From Rhodopseudomonas_A palustris_F (GTDB lineage: Bacteria > Pseudomonadota > Alphaproteobacteria > Rhizobiales > Xanthobacteraceae), in contig NC_007925.1 in NCBI RefSeq assembly GCF_000013745.1, forward strand, positions 496,001 through 560,000: a stretch of DNA of 64,000 nucleotides, in the 5' to 3' direction. The notes under the pieces were generated by a model. It did no database searches, was not told the origin of the DNA, and saw only the letters and a program-made list of their open reading frames with translations. A program made the position numbers and the translations under genes. Positions within the stretch are counted from its first letter, which is position 1, and each line of letters begins with the position of its first letter. Below are positions 36,306-44,964 of the stretch, one piece after another.

Positions 36306-37907
36306 TCACAACGCCTTCTTGTATTCCCGGTTCGCCAGGCTCGCCTCTTCCAGATCGAGATCGCGCTCGATGCGGCGGCGGCTTTCGTCGGTGATGTTGC
36401 CATCGCGTAGCTGCGCGTGGATGAACTTGCGTTCCTCCGTGATCAGTTCGCGCACCAATGCGGCGCCGGTGGCGGTGACATCGTTGCCGTCGGCGTCCGG
36501 CGGCTGCGGCAACTGATTGGCGCGGGTCTGGTGGCGGGCGCGCAGCAGCTTCACCACCTCGTCGGAGAGTTCGCGGTCGTCGGTGATGGCGTCGAGCGAG
36601 CTCAGCGCCGCGTCCAGCGCCTCGCGCCTTGCGGCGATCTCCGCCTCGCGTTCGCGGCGGTGTTCGGCGTGGCCGTCCTGGGTGATCCCGAGCAGCCGCA
36701 CCACCATCGGCAGGCTGAGACCGAGCCCGACCAGCGTGATCAGGATGACGCCGAACGACACCAGCTGGATCAGGTCGCGATACGGAAAGTCGACGCCGGA
36801 CGGCAGCGTCAACGGCAGCGCCAGCGCCGCGGCCAGCGACACCGCGCCGCGCACCCCGGTGAACGCCACCACGAACATCGCGCGCCAGTTCGGTAGCGGC
36901 TCGGCGCGCAGCCGCGGGCGCCACAGCCGTTGCAGATAGGTGCCGGGAAACACCCAGGCGAACCGCGCCACGATCACGATCAGTGCGACCAAGCCGGTGG
37001 CGACCAGGATGTCGGCGAGCGGAAATTCCTTCGACTTTTCCAACAGCACCCGCATCTGGAAGCCGGTGAGCAGAAACAACAGCCCCTCGATCAGGTAGAT
37101 CACCAAATCCCAGAAGAAGATGCCCTGCAGCCGCGTCGCCGAAGAGATCAGCAGCGGCCCGTTCCAGCTGATGTAGAGCCCGCAGGTCACCGTGGCGATC
37201 ACCCCGGAGCCGCCGAGATGCTCGGGAATCCAATAGGCGGCGTAGGGCGTGATCAACGACAGCGTCATCTCGATCTGCGGATCGCGGGCATGGTGGCGCA
37301 GCCGCAGGCTGAGCCAGCCGATCGCGATGCCGAACGCGATCTCGCAGCCCAGGATCGCCGCGAAAGTGCCCGATGCCACCGGCAGCGAGAACGCGCCGGT
37401 GGTGATCGCCACCACCGCAAAGCGGTACAGGATCAGCGCGGTGGCGTCGTTGGCGAGGCCCTCGCCTTCCAGCACCACCAGGATGCGGCGCGGCAGCCCG
37501 AGCTTGCGGGCGATCGCCAAGGGCGCCACCACATCCGGCGGCGCCACGATGGCGCCGAGCAGAAAGCCGACGCTCCACGGCAGCCCGATCAGAAAATGCG
37601 TCGCCGTCGCCACCGCGCAGGCGGTGAAGATCACGCAGCCGATCGCCAACAGCGCGATCGGCTCCAGGTTGAATTTGAACTCGCGCCAGCTCATCGCGAC
37701 GCTGGCCGAATAGATCAGCGGCGGCAGCACCACCAGCAGCACCAGCTCCGGCGGCAGGGCGATCGCCGGCATCCCCGGGACCAGGGCCAGCACGATGCCC
37801 GCCAACAGCAACAGGATCGCCGGCGCGACGTCGATCCGTCGCGCCAGCCAGGCGGTGCCGGCCAGCACCGCAAGCAGGGTCAAGAAGATCTCGAATTTGG
37901 CTTCCAC
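36306..37907 (-). CDS. CPA1-family Na+/H+ antiporter (YjcE/NhaP type)
   Basis: A 533-residue membrane protein with about 12 membrane segments followed by a C-terminal cytoplasmic part of about 130 residues rich in charged helices (RREREAEIAARREALDAAL). Conserved CPA1 features include LEGEGLANDATALILYRF, containing the ion-binding ND pair, and VAFTGVRGAVSLAAALALPL. It exchanges Na+ or K+ for protons. The start is a GTG at 37907 with AAGG upstream; the longer frame to 37997 lacks membrane-protein character. Confidence 0.92.
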   Translation of the reverse strand: MEAKFEIFLTLLAVLAGTAWLARRIDVAPAILLLLAGIVLALVPGMPAIALPPELVLLVVLPPLIYSASVAMSWREFKFNLEPIALLAIGCVIFTACAVATATHFLIGLPWSVGFLLGAIVAPPDVVAPLAIARKLGLPRRILVVLEGEGLANDATALILYRFAVVAITTGAFSLPVASGTFAAILGCEIAFGIAIGWLSLRLRHHARDPQIEMTLSLITPYAAYWIPEHLGGSGVIATVTCGLYISWNGPLLISSATRLQGIFFWDLVIYLIEGLLFLLTGFQMRVLLEKSKEFPLADILVATGLVALIVIVARFAWVFPGTYLQRLWRPRLRAEPLPNWRAMFVVAFTGVRGAVSLAAALALPLTLPSGVDFPYRDLIQLVSFGVILITLVGLGLSLPMVVRLLGITQDGHAEHRREREAEIAARREALDAALSSLDAITDDRELSDEVVKLLRARHQTRANQLPQPPDADGNDVTATGAALVRELITEERKFIHAQLRDGNITDESRRRIERDLDLEEASLANREYKKAL

Positions 37908-38023
37908 GGCAGGCCTTGGCGATCTCTGAGGTGCTCTGAAATCTGCAATCGCCCGGGAGCGGTACCAGGTCAAGCGATACCGCCCGCGGTGTTGCAACTT
38001 GCAATCAATTCGCCCTAACTGCT

Positions 38024-38057
38024 AATTTACCTTCAGCTGTATTGCGCACGGTAAATT
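38024..38057. promoter_or_regulatory. Perfect 8-bp inverted repeat adjoining the papA start (candidate operator)
   Basis: AATTTACC (38024-38031) and GGTAAATT (38050-38057) are exact complements separated by 18 bases, ending one base before the ATG at 38059, in the divergent gap with the antiporter gene. Confidence 0.5.
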
Positions 38058-38058
38058 C

Positions 38059-39780
38059 ATGCTTTTGCAAGGATCGCCGTGTTTGCTGGGTATTATGCCG
38101 ATCCGCGCTACATCCCAGTCCCACGCGCTTGCCCAACAGTCGAATTCGCGCAGCGGTTCGGCGCCTCTCGATGGCGGGCCGGAGCAGGCCGCAACCCTCG
38201 CCCTCAGCGTCTTCATGCAAATGGGCCAGGCCGCAGCCCTGATTGGCGACGACGGCCGGTTGTTGCTGAGCAATTCGGTGTTCGATGATCTGTTCGGCGC
38301 CGAGGGGGCCGCGGGGATTCTCGATCCATTCTCCAGCGAAGCCACCCGCAAGGGCAGCAAGATCGATCGCCAAGTCAGCTTTCCGGACGGCCGCACCTTC
38401 GGAATCGAGATCTTGCCGGTGCAGGAGGGGCGGCTGATCACCGCCGGCGATATCACCGATCATCTGGCCGAGCGGGCCCGCGAGGCCGAAGCCGCGCGCA
38501 CCGATCGGCTGACCGGTCTCGGCAACCGGCTGATGTTCCGCGAACGGTTGAGCAAGATCCTGGGCGAAGCCGATCTGGCCGGCGGCGCCGCGATGCTGGT
38601 GGTCGATCTCGGTCGCTTCAAGGCGCTCAACGAATCGCTCGGCCACAAGATCGGCGACGCGCTGCTCGGCTTGGTCGCCAAGCGGATTCGCTCCGCGGTC
38701 GGAGCCGGCGACGTCGTGGCAAGGCTGGAAGCCGACAAGTTCGGAATCATCCAGACCGGGCGGCCGCAGGCGCAATCCGCCGACGCGCTGGCGATCCGGC
38801 TGGTCGATCTGATCGGCCGTTCCTATCTGCTCGACGGTCAATTGATCAATGTCGCCGCCAGCATCGGCGTCGTGCTGCTGTCGGACGGCGTCGACGACGC
38901 CGACAACGTCATGAAGAACGCCGATCTTGCGCTCCATCGCGCCAAAAAGGACGGTCACGGCTCCTACCACTTCTTCGAGTCGGCGATGGACGAGCGGATG
39001 CAGGCCCGCCGCAAACTCGAGATCGATCTTCGCCGGGCGCTGGCGCTGCGCGAATTCGCGCTGGTGTATCAGCCTCAGGTCAATCTGAAGTCGAACACCG
39101 TCACCGGCTTCGAAGCGCTGCTGCGCTGGCAATGCCCGAAGCGCGGCGCGGTGTCGCCGCTGGATTTCATTCCGCTCGCCGAAGAGACCGGGGTGATCAC
39201 GCCGATCGGCGAATGGGTCCTGCGCACCGCGTGCTGCGAGGCCGCGAAATGGCCGCCCGAACTCAGCGTTGCGGTCAATGTCTCGGCGGTGCAGTTCGCC
39301 GATCCCAATCTGGTGTCGACCATCATCTCGGCGCTGGCCGACAGCAGGCTGGATCCGCGCCGCCTCGAACTCGAAATCACCGAGAGCGTGATGCTGGACG
39401 CCCGCGGCACGGCGCTTGCGGTGCTGCAGACGCTACGCACCATGGGAGTGCGGGTCGCGCTCGACGATTTCGGCACCGGCTACTCGTCGCTCGGCTATCT
39501 GCGTAGCTTCCCGTTCGACAAGATCAAGATCGATCAGAGCTTCGTCCGCGGCACGTCGAACGATCCGGCCGGCCAGGCGATCGTCCGGGCGGTCGCCGCA
39601 CTCGGCCACAGCCTCGGCATGGCCACCGTCGCCGAAGGGGTCGAAACCGCCGAGCAACTGGCCCGCGTCGCCGCCGACGGCTGCACCGAGGTGCAGGGTT
39701 ATTTCTTCAGCCGTCCGATCGCTCCAGAGCGCATCGAGGGGTTTCTCTCGACCAGAAACCAAGGCGAGAATCTGATGTGA
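38059..39780 (+). CDS. papA: PAS-GGDEF(degenerate)-EAL protein, probable c-di-GMP phosphodiesterase PapA
   Basis: A 573-residue signalling protein. A PAS-like region (about 45-135) leads to a GGDEF domain in which the signature is E224-A-D-K-F228, so cyclase activity should be lost. The EAL domain looks competent: E352-A-L, VAVNVSAVQF, LELEITESVM, ALDDFGTGYSSLGYL, KIDQSFV and ATVAEGVET. It should hydrolyse c-di-GMP. The next gene, 28 bases on, encodes a stand-alone BLUF photoreceptor; R. palustris PapA (EAL) and PapB (BLUF) are known to form a complex that degrades c-di-GMP in blue light. The identification is by family and context from memory. Start could be ATG 38095 instead. Confidence 0.85.
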   Translation: MLLQGSPCLLGIMPIRATSQSHALAQQSNSRSGSAPLDGGPEQAATLALSVFMQMGQAAALIGDDGRLLLSNSVFDDLFGAEGAAGILDPFSSEATRKGSKIDRQVSFPDGRTFGIEILPVQEGRLITAGDITDHLAERAREAEAARTDRLTGLGNRLMFRERLSKILGEADLAGGAAMLVVDLGRFKALNESLGHKIGDALLGLVAKRIRSAVGAGDVVARLEADKFGIIQTGRPQAQSADALAIRLVDLIGRSYLLDGQLINVAASIGVVLLSDGVDDADNVMKNADLALHRAKKDGHGSYHFFESAMDERMQARRKLEIDLRRALALREFALVYQPQVNLKSNTVTGFEALLRWQCPKRGAVSPLDFIPLAEETGVITPIGEWVLRTACCEAAKWPPELSVAVNVSAVQFADPNLVSTIISALADSRLDPRRLELEITESVMLDARGTALAVLQTLRTMGVRVALDDFGTGYSSLGYLRSFPFDKIKIDQSFVRGTSNDPAGQAIVRAVAALGHSLGMATVAEGVETAEQLARVAADGCTEVQGYFFSRPIAPERIEGFLSTRNQGENLM

Positions 39781-39808
39781 CGTTCGGCGCTGCGCGCCGC
39801 GAGGGACC

Positions 39809-40252
39809 ATGGATCCGAAGCTTTATCGTCTGGTCTATTTCAGCAAGAACCGGATCTTGGGCGGCCCGAGCAGCATCGCCATCGAGGTCGAGTCGATCCT
39901 GCACGCCGCGCAGCGCAACAATGCGCGGCTCGACATCACCGGCGCGCTGATTTTCAACACCGGCATTTTCGCCCAGGTGTTGGAAGGGCCGCGCGACGGC
40001 GTCGAAGCCATCTTCGAAAAAATCCAGCAAGACACCCGCCATGGCGACGTCCAGGTGCTCGCCTTCGACATCACCAAGGAGCGCACCTTCGCGCAATGGT
40101 CGATGGGATTCTTCGGGCGTTCTCGCGAGGGCCATGACCTGTTCGGTCATATCGCCGTCGCCACCGGCTTCACCACGGCGCGGATCGAAGGCGCGCGGCT
40201 GTTCCAGATCGTCCGCGATCTCGCCTTCGAGGAAGAATCCCGCGTCGCTTGA
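39809..40252 (+). CDS. papB: BLUF-domain blue-light photoreceptor, probable PapB
   Basis: A 147-residue flavin-binding BLUF protein. All key photocycle residues are visible by comparison with AppA: Y10 in LVYFSK, N38 in NNARLDITGAL, Q56 in FAQVLEG, and W97/M99 in FAQWSMGFFG. After the ~100-residue BLUF core comes a short helical tail (ARIEGARLFQIVRDLAFEEE) likely to contact a partner. It lies directly after the EAL gene on the same strand, the arrangement of papA-papB in Rhodopseudomonas palustris, where blue light raises phosphodiesterase activity of PapA. The BLUF call is firm; the Pap name rests on context. Confidence 0.93.
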   Translation: MDPKLYRLVYFSKNRILGGPSSIAIEVESILHAAQRNNARLDITGALIFNTGIFAQVLEGPRDGVEAIFEKIQQDTRHGDVQVLAFDITKERTFAQWSMGFFGRSREGHDLFGHIAVATGFTTARIEGARLFQIVRDLAFEEESRVA

Positions 40253-40273
40253 CGCGACAGCTTCGGGCCAAGC

Positions 40274-40555
40274 TCAGCGCGGGCTGTTGCCGGTGCCGGC
40301 ATTGCCGCCGACATTGCTTTGCGCCGACGGATGCGGCGAGCCGGTCAGGCCGGATCCCGGGCTGAGCGAATTGCCGGTGCCGGGGGTGGCGGGGCTGGTG
40401 CCGACGGTGCCCTGGTTCATGTCCTGGCCGCGGCTATTGGCCGAATTGCTGGTCGGCCCGGTGTTGGCGCCGCCCTGCGGCTGGCTCGGCTGCGCCGCGG
40501 CCAGCGTGGTGAACAGCGCCAGCGCCGTCGCCGTTGCAATCAGTTTGATCTTCAT
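40274..40555 (-). CDS. Small secreted Ser/Gly/Asn-rich protein, unknown function
   Basis: A 93-residue protein with a clear Sec signal peptide (MKIKLIATATALALFTTLAAA) and then a low-complexity mature part rich in Gly, Ser, Asn, Thr and Pro, with repeated TGxSxSPG-like turns. No cysteines and no lipobox are seen. GGAGACC precedes the ATG at 40555. Similar short exported proteins are common in Bradyrhizobiaceae without known role. Convergent with papB. Confidence 0.7.
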   Translation of the reverse strand: MKIKLIATATALALFTTLAAAQPSQPQGGANTGPTSNSANSRGQDMNQGTVGTSPATPGTGNSLSPGSGLTGSPHPSAQSNVGGNAGTGNSPR

Positions 40556-40656
40556 CGTGGTCTCCGATTGAGTGAGTGGCTTCAACCGAAGTGGTCCGCA
40601 AGCGTTCCGGGAACCGGGGATTTTTCCCGCTGGAGCCAGGGCGTCGCGGGGCTTGC

Positions 40657-41343
40657 TCAGATCGCGCTGGCGGCGATGTTGACCATCAGGGCGACCAACG
40701 CGGTGTTGAACACGAACGACACCACGCCGTGCGCGGTGGCGGTGCGGCGGATGGTCTTGTCGGTGATGCCGACGTCGGAGACCTGCGCGGTCATCCCGAT
40801 CACGAAAGAGAAGTACACGAAGTCCCAGTAGTCGACGTCCTCATGGCTGTCGCCGCTGGGAAACTGCAGTCCGCCGGGCTTGGCGCCGCGATAGTAATCA
40901 TGCGCGTAGTGCAGCGCGAAAGTAGTGTGCACCATCGACCACGACAGCGCGATGGTCAGCGTTGCCAGCACCAGTTCCGCCGATCCGCGATGTGAGGCGC
41001 CGAGTTCGGAGACGATCGCCGCCATGCTGGCGAAGGCGCCGAGCGCGGTCACCAGCAGGATCAGGAAGCGGCCGTCGTCCTGCAGGATGGCGTTGCGGCG
41101 GATATGGGCGATGCCGCTGCGCAGCACCATGCCGAGCACCAGCGCCAGATACAGACCGATGAAGATGTCCCAGCTCAGCAGCAGCCGGGTCACCAGCCGC
41201 AGCTGATCCGGCAGCACGAAGTACGCCGCGGCGCCGGCCGCGATCGCCACGAAGGTGCGCGGCCGCGCATAGACCACGCGGACCGGTCGCGGCAGTTTGC
41301 GGAAGCGCGCGAGATGCGGATCGTCGAGCGCATCCGCGGCCAT
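40657..41343 (-). CDS. DUF1345 family membrane protein
   Basis: A 228-residue inner-membrane protein with about five membrane segments. The DUF1345 signature is visible: LSWSMVHTTFALHYAHDYY and DYWDFVYFSFVIGMTAQVSD, then TAHGVVSFVFNTALVALMVN. The function of the family is unknown. It starts 6 bases after the prenyl synthase stop, so the two are probably one transcript. Confidence 0.88.
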   Translation of the reverse strand: MAADALDDPHLARFRKLPRPVRVVYARPRTFVAIAAGAAAYFVLPDQLRLVTRLLLSWDIFIGLYLALVLGMVLRSGIAHIRRNAILQDDGRFLILLVTALGAFASMAAIVSELGASHRGSAELVLATLTIALSWSMVHTTFALHYAHDYYRGAKPGGLQFPSGDSHEDVDYWDFVYFSFVIGMTAQVSDVGITDKTIRRTATAHGVVSFVFNTALVALMVNIAASAI

Positions 41344-41349
41344 TGCCGG

Positions 41350-42276
41350 CTAGTTCTTGCGTTCGGCGACGAACCGCGCGGCGGCGCGCAACACGTCGCC
41401 TTTCTCGCCGAAGATCAACAACGCCTTGTCGGCGCGCGCCAACAGGTCGCGGACCCGCTTCTTGGCGCCGTCGATGCCGAGTTGCGTGACGAAGGTGGTC
41501 TTGTTGAGCGCGGCGTCGGCGCCGGCGGGCTTGCCCAGCGCCGCGGCGTCGCCCTCGACGTCGAGCAGATCGTCGGCGATCTGGAACGCTTCGCCGAGCG
41601 CGCGGCCGTAATCGTCGAGCGCCTTGGTTTGCTCCTTGGTGGCCTGGCCGAGGATGGCGCCGGCGATGCAGCCGAACCGCAGCAAGGCGCCGGTCTTCAT
41701 CTGCTGCAGCCGCGCGACGTCGACCGGCTCGCGGTCGCCGAAGCGGCCTTCGCCGGCGAGGTCGAGCATCTGGCCGCCGACCATGCCGCCGATCCCAGAC
41801 GCCCGCGCCAGCGCCCTGGTCAGCGCCAGCCGGACGCCGGCGTCGCTGTGAATCTCGTCGCGGGTGATGATGTCGAACGCCAGCGTCAACAGCGCGTCGC
41901 CGGCGAGAATCGCGGTGGCGTCGTCATAGGCGCGGTGCAGCGTCGGCCGGCCGCGGCGCAGTTCGCTGTTGTCCATCGCCGGCAGATCGTCGTGGATCAG
42001 CGAGTAGCAATGAATGCATTCCAACGCGGCGCCGGCCAATAGCGCCGCGCCGCGCGGCACGCCGAACACCGCGGCACTCTCCACCACCAGGAACGGCCGC
42101 AGCCGCTTGCCGCCGGCGAGGCTGGAATAGCGGATCGCTTCCATCAGCCGTCGCGGGCGGGCGATCTCGTCCGGCAGCAATTGATCGGACAACAGCCGGG
42201 CGAGCAGCGCCTCGGTATCGTCGGCGGTCTGGTCCAGCCGTTGCACGAAATCGGCGGAAAGCGTGAGGGTCGACAT
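41350..42276 (-). CDS. Short-chain polyprenyl diphosphate synthase (farnesyl/geranylgeranyl type)
   Basis: A 308-residue class I isoprenoid synthase that condenses IPP with allylic diphosphates. GGKRLRP binds IPP; the first Asp-rich motif is DDLPAMD and the second DDLLD. The two-residue spacing with PAM inside the first motif is the bacterial FPP-synthase pattern, so FPP synthase (IspA) is most likely, GGPP synthase the alternative. The ATG at 42276 is preceded by GGAG. Divergent from mtgA. Confidence 0.9.
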   Translation of the reverse strand: MSTLTLSADFVQRLDQTADDTEALLARLLSDQLLPDEIARPRRLMEAIRYSSLAGGKRLRPFLVVESAAVFGVPRGAALLAGAALECIHCYSLIHDDLPAMDNSELRRGRPTLHRAYDDATAILAGDALLTLAFDIITRDEIHSDAGVRLALTRALARASGIGGMVGGQMLDLAGEGRFGDREPVDVARLQQMKTGALLRFGCIAGAILGQATKEQTKALDDYGRALGEAFQIADDLLDVEGDAAALGKPAGADAALNKTTFVTQLGIDGAKKRVRDLLARADKALLIFGEKGDVLRAAARFVAERKN

Positions 42277-42447
42277 TAAGAATAGCTCCGGATCAAGGTG
42301 GCGCGACAATCGGTCATGCGACCTTGTTCGTCAATTCCGCCAACGATCCAGCGTTAACGGCGGCGCGATTTCCTACCGCAGCAAAAAGCCTTAAGCTCGC
42401 GGCGAAATCGGTCGCCGCGGTCCGCTTCGAAGCTCGGTCTGCGCGGC

Positions 42448-43149
42448 TTGTCCCAAACCGGTGGCCCCGCCTTGCGTGTCGCTCGCAATATCCTTCTTGC
42501 CGTGCTGGTGGTGCTGGCGTTGCCGTATCTGCTGACGCCGCTGTATGGCGGCGGCCATCCGGTGTCGACGCTGATGGCGTGGCGCTGGCTGACCGGCGCG
42601 CCGGTGGCGCGGCAATGGGTCGATCTGGCGCAGATGTCGCCGGCGCTGCCGCGCAGCGTGGTCGGCGCCGAAGACGCCAAGTTCTGCGTGCACCACGGCA
42701 TCGACTGGGATTCGCTGCGCGACGTGATCGACGACGCCCAGGACGGCGAGGTGGCGCGCGGCGGCTCCACCATCACCCAGCAGGTGGCGAAGAACCTGTT
42801 TCTGTGGCCCGGCCGCAGCGTGGTGCGTAAGGCGCTGGAATTTCCGCTGGCGATGTGGATCGACCTGGTGCTGTCGAAGCGGCGGATCCTGGAGATCTAT
42901 CTCAACATCGCCGAATGGGGGCCGGCCGGCCAGTTCGGCGGCGAGGCGGCTGCGCAATATGCCTTCGGCCGCCCGGTCACGGAGCTGTCAGGGCGCGAAG
43001 CGGGCTTGCTGGCGGCGATCCTGCCCAATCCGCACACGCGTAGCGCCCGCAACCCGAAGCCCGGGGTGCGACGGCTGGCCTCGACCTATGTCGCCCGCGG
43101 GCAATCCGCCGAATTGCCGCGTTGCTGGGGCGACGGCGGCGATTCGTGA
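42448..43149 (+). CDS. mtgA: Monofunctional peptidoglycan glycosyltransferase
   Basis: A 233-residue GT51 enzyme that polymerises lipid II into glycan strands. One N-terminal membrane anchor (NILLAVLVVLALPYLLTPL, about 14-32) precedes the GT51 domain: VVGAEDAKFCVHHGID holds the catalytic Glu of motif I, and RGGSTITQQVAKNLFL, LSKRRILEIYLNIAEWG and the following motifs are complete. There is no transpeptidase domain. The only start giving the anchor is a TTG at 42448, so this start is less certain. Confidence 0.94.
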   Translation: MSQTGGPALRVARNILLAVLVVLALPYLLTPLYGGGHPVSTLMAWRWLTGAPVARQWVDLAQMSPALPRSVVGAEDAKFCVHHGIDWDSLRDVIDDAQDGEVARGGSTITQQVAKNLFLWPGRSVVRKALEFPLAMWIDLVLSKRRILEIYLNIAEWGPAGQFGGEAAAQYAFGRPVTELSGREAGLLAAILPNPHTRSARNPKPGVRRLASTYVARGQSAELPRCWGDGGDS

Positions 43150-43295
43150 GTCTTTGCGGCAATTTTGCTCGGCCTGCGGCCTAGCTTTGCCGCCGGGCTT
43201 CCGTTATAAGCGCGGCCTTATCCGACTTTTGCCCGCGCCACGGCGCCGGGCCGTCCGCTGCTGTGGACGTCTCAACACCCTGCAAGGACCCCGAT

Positions 43296-43478
43296 ATGGC
43301 CGTTCCGAGAAGAAAAACTTCGCCCTCGCGGCGTGGCATGCGTCGTTCCGCGGACGCGCTGAAGACCCCGACCTATGCGGAAGACAAGGATTCCGGCGAA
43401 CTGCGTCGCCCGCATCACCTCGACCTGAAGACCGGCATGTACAAGGGTCGCCAGGTTCTGAAGAAGAAGGAATCCTAA
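43296..43478 (+). CDS. rpmF: 50S ribosomal protein L32
   Basis: A 60-residue L32: [20 protein letters not shown] at the start is diagnostic. Zinc-binding cysteines are absent, the C- form usual in Rhizobiales. AAGGA precedes the ATG at 43296; an in-frame GTG 11 codons upstream is a shadow start. A TATAAG box at 43205-43210 may be its -10 element. A GC hairpin follows the gene. Confidence 0.97.
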
Positions 43479-43489
43479 TCGCGCAAGGC

Positions 43490-43519
43490 GCGGGAGCCCG
43501 GCGCGGCTCCCGCCATTTT
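43490..43519 (+). terminator. Terminator after rpmF
   Basis: GCGGGAGCC (43490-43498) pairs exactly with GGCTCCCGC (43505-43513) across a six-base loop, followed by a short T run (CATTTTG). Confidence 0.7.
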
Positions 43520-43673
43520 GCGTGATACGCGGATCAAGCGGGCGCACAGCGAGCCTCAGGCTGTCCAGCGGGAGGCCTGAACGCGCTGTAGCTGTTGCGA
43601 CAGAGGCGGACTTGCGGAGAATCGTGTCGCCCGTCCAGACTCCGGCGTCCTGCTTGGAAGGAAGGCTTCGCCG

Positions 43674-44387
43674 ATGTCGATTATCGGTTTTCCGCTGCTA
43701 CTGATTCCGCTGGCCATCTGCAACATCCTCGTCTTTCTGATGCCGGGCGTCGGCTTCGACGCGCCGCTCGCCAGACTGACGCTGCCGTCGGGCGCAAGCT
43801 TTGCGCCGAGCATCGGCGAGCTGCTGCTGGCGCTCGGCGTGCTGCTGTTGCTGCTCGAAGTCATCAAGGGCGCGCGGCCCGGGGCCAAATACGTCACCGA
43901 TCATCTGTTGTCGCTGCTGGTGTTCGCCGGCGCGATCGCCGAATTCCTGCTGCTGCCGCCATTCGGCGATTCCACGGTGCTGCTGCTGGCGCTGTTGGCG
44001 CTGGTGGATTTCCTCTCCGGCGTCGCCTTGCGCAACCGCCGGCGGCCGGCCGCCGCGGCGAGAGCCGCGAAGCCCGGCAAAGCCGCCGCCAAGGAACTCG
44101 CTGCCGAGCCCGAGGTCGCCGCCGAGCCCGAGCCCGAGGCCGCGACCGCGCCGGAGCCCGCCGTGCCCCCCACTGCCGCCGGACCCGCGCTGCCGACGCC
44201 GCATCCCGCGGCTCCCGATTCCGAGTTGCCGCAGCCGGCGCCAGTCGCCGCGGCGTCTCATGCCGAGCCGGCGGCGTCCGAGGCTGCGCACGGCGATGGC
44301 GCGCCCGCCGGCGCGTCGCCGCAGGTGAAGTCGCCGGATCTGCAGCCCGACCAGCCGACCCGGCAGGCGACGCCGCCGGCGCGCTGA
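43674..44387 (+). CDS. Membrane protein with Ala/Pro/Glu-rich cytoplasmic or periplasmic tail, unknown function
   Basis: A 237-residue protein with three predicted membrane segments in the first ~120 residues (FPLLLIPLAICNILVFLMPG; LLLALGVLLLLLEVI; LLSLLVFAGAIAEFLLL with a following LLALLALVDFLSGVAL). The rest is a low-complexity tail rich in Ala, Pro and Glu, probably disordered. I do not recognise a named family. GAAGG precedes the ATG at a normal distance. Confidence 0.7.
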   Translation: MSIIGFPLLLIPLAICNILVFLMPGVGFDAPLARLTLPSGASFAPSIGELLLALGVLLLLLEVIKGARPGAKYVTDHLLSLLVFAGAIAEFLLLPPFGDSTVLLLALLALVDFLSGVALRNRRRPAAAARAAKPGKAAAKELAAEPEVAAEPEPEAATAPEPAVPPTAAGPALPTPHPAAPDSELPQPAPVAAASHAEPAASEAAHGDGAPAGASPQVKSPDLQPDQPTRQATPPAR

Positions 44388-44452
44388 GCCGCGGTTTCGG
44401 AAAACCGGGATCCGCTTTTCTGCATTATGCCGAAATTATGCCGAACGGCGGG

Positions 44453-44752
44453 TCAGACGCTGCGGCGGGTGACGCTCGCAACCTCAGCCGGGCGATCGCT
44501 GCGATGCGCGGTGGAGCGGTAGGCCGCCAGCGCATCCTCGGAGGTGGCCCGGCGCAACGTGCGGGTTTGCGGCGATTGCTGCTGGATCGCGATCAGATGG
44601 GTCACGAAACTGGCGTCGGCGCGCGGCAGGATGCGCAGCTGCACCACCTCGTCGTCGGCCTGGGCAGTGCGGGGCGGGGGCATCACCTCGGTGGTCGAGG
44701 TGTATGTGGCCGCCGCGATTTCCGGAACGCTCAACTCGCTCTCGGCACGCAT
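44453..44752 (-). CDS. Small hypothetical protein, conserved-looking
   Basis: A 99-residue protein, MRAESELSVPEIAAATYTST at the start, with a strand-rich centre (DEVVQLRILPRADASFVTHL) and a basic C-terminus. No motif is recognised. The ATG at 44752 has GGGAG about 8 bases upstream; the open frame extends to 44860, but this looks like shadow coding. It is divergent from the GGDEF/EAL gene 200 bases away. Confidence 0.55.
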   Translation of the reverse strand: MRAESELSVPEIAAATYTSTTEVMPPPRTAQADDEVVQLRILPRADASFVTHLIAIQQQSPQTRTLRRATSEDALAAYRSTAHRSDRPAEVASVTRRSV

Positions 44753-44964
44753 ACTCAGGCTCCCGATCCATTGTCTCGTTTCGGGACGCAAAGGTCCCTG
44801 GCAATGTAATCCTCGCAAACCCCATGCCGGAGGCCGCGGCTTCGTTCCGCCCCTGCACATGACATGGTTTCTGAATTGTTTAGGAACTTAGCCTAGCCTC
44901 GGAGCCGCCGAGCGCCCTATTCTGCACAGAAGAATCACCCGACGTGTCCCGAAACGAGGCGACC

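Noticed and set aside
43522..43704. 60-codon frame after rpmF
   Set aside because: Arg/Ser-rich with no ribosome-binding site, and it overlaps the rpmF downstream hairpin and the next real gene.
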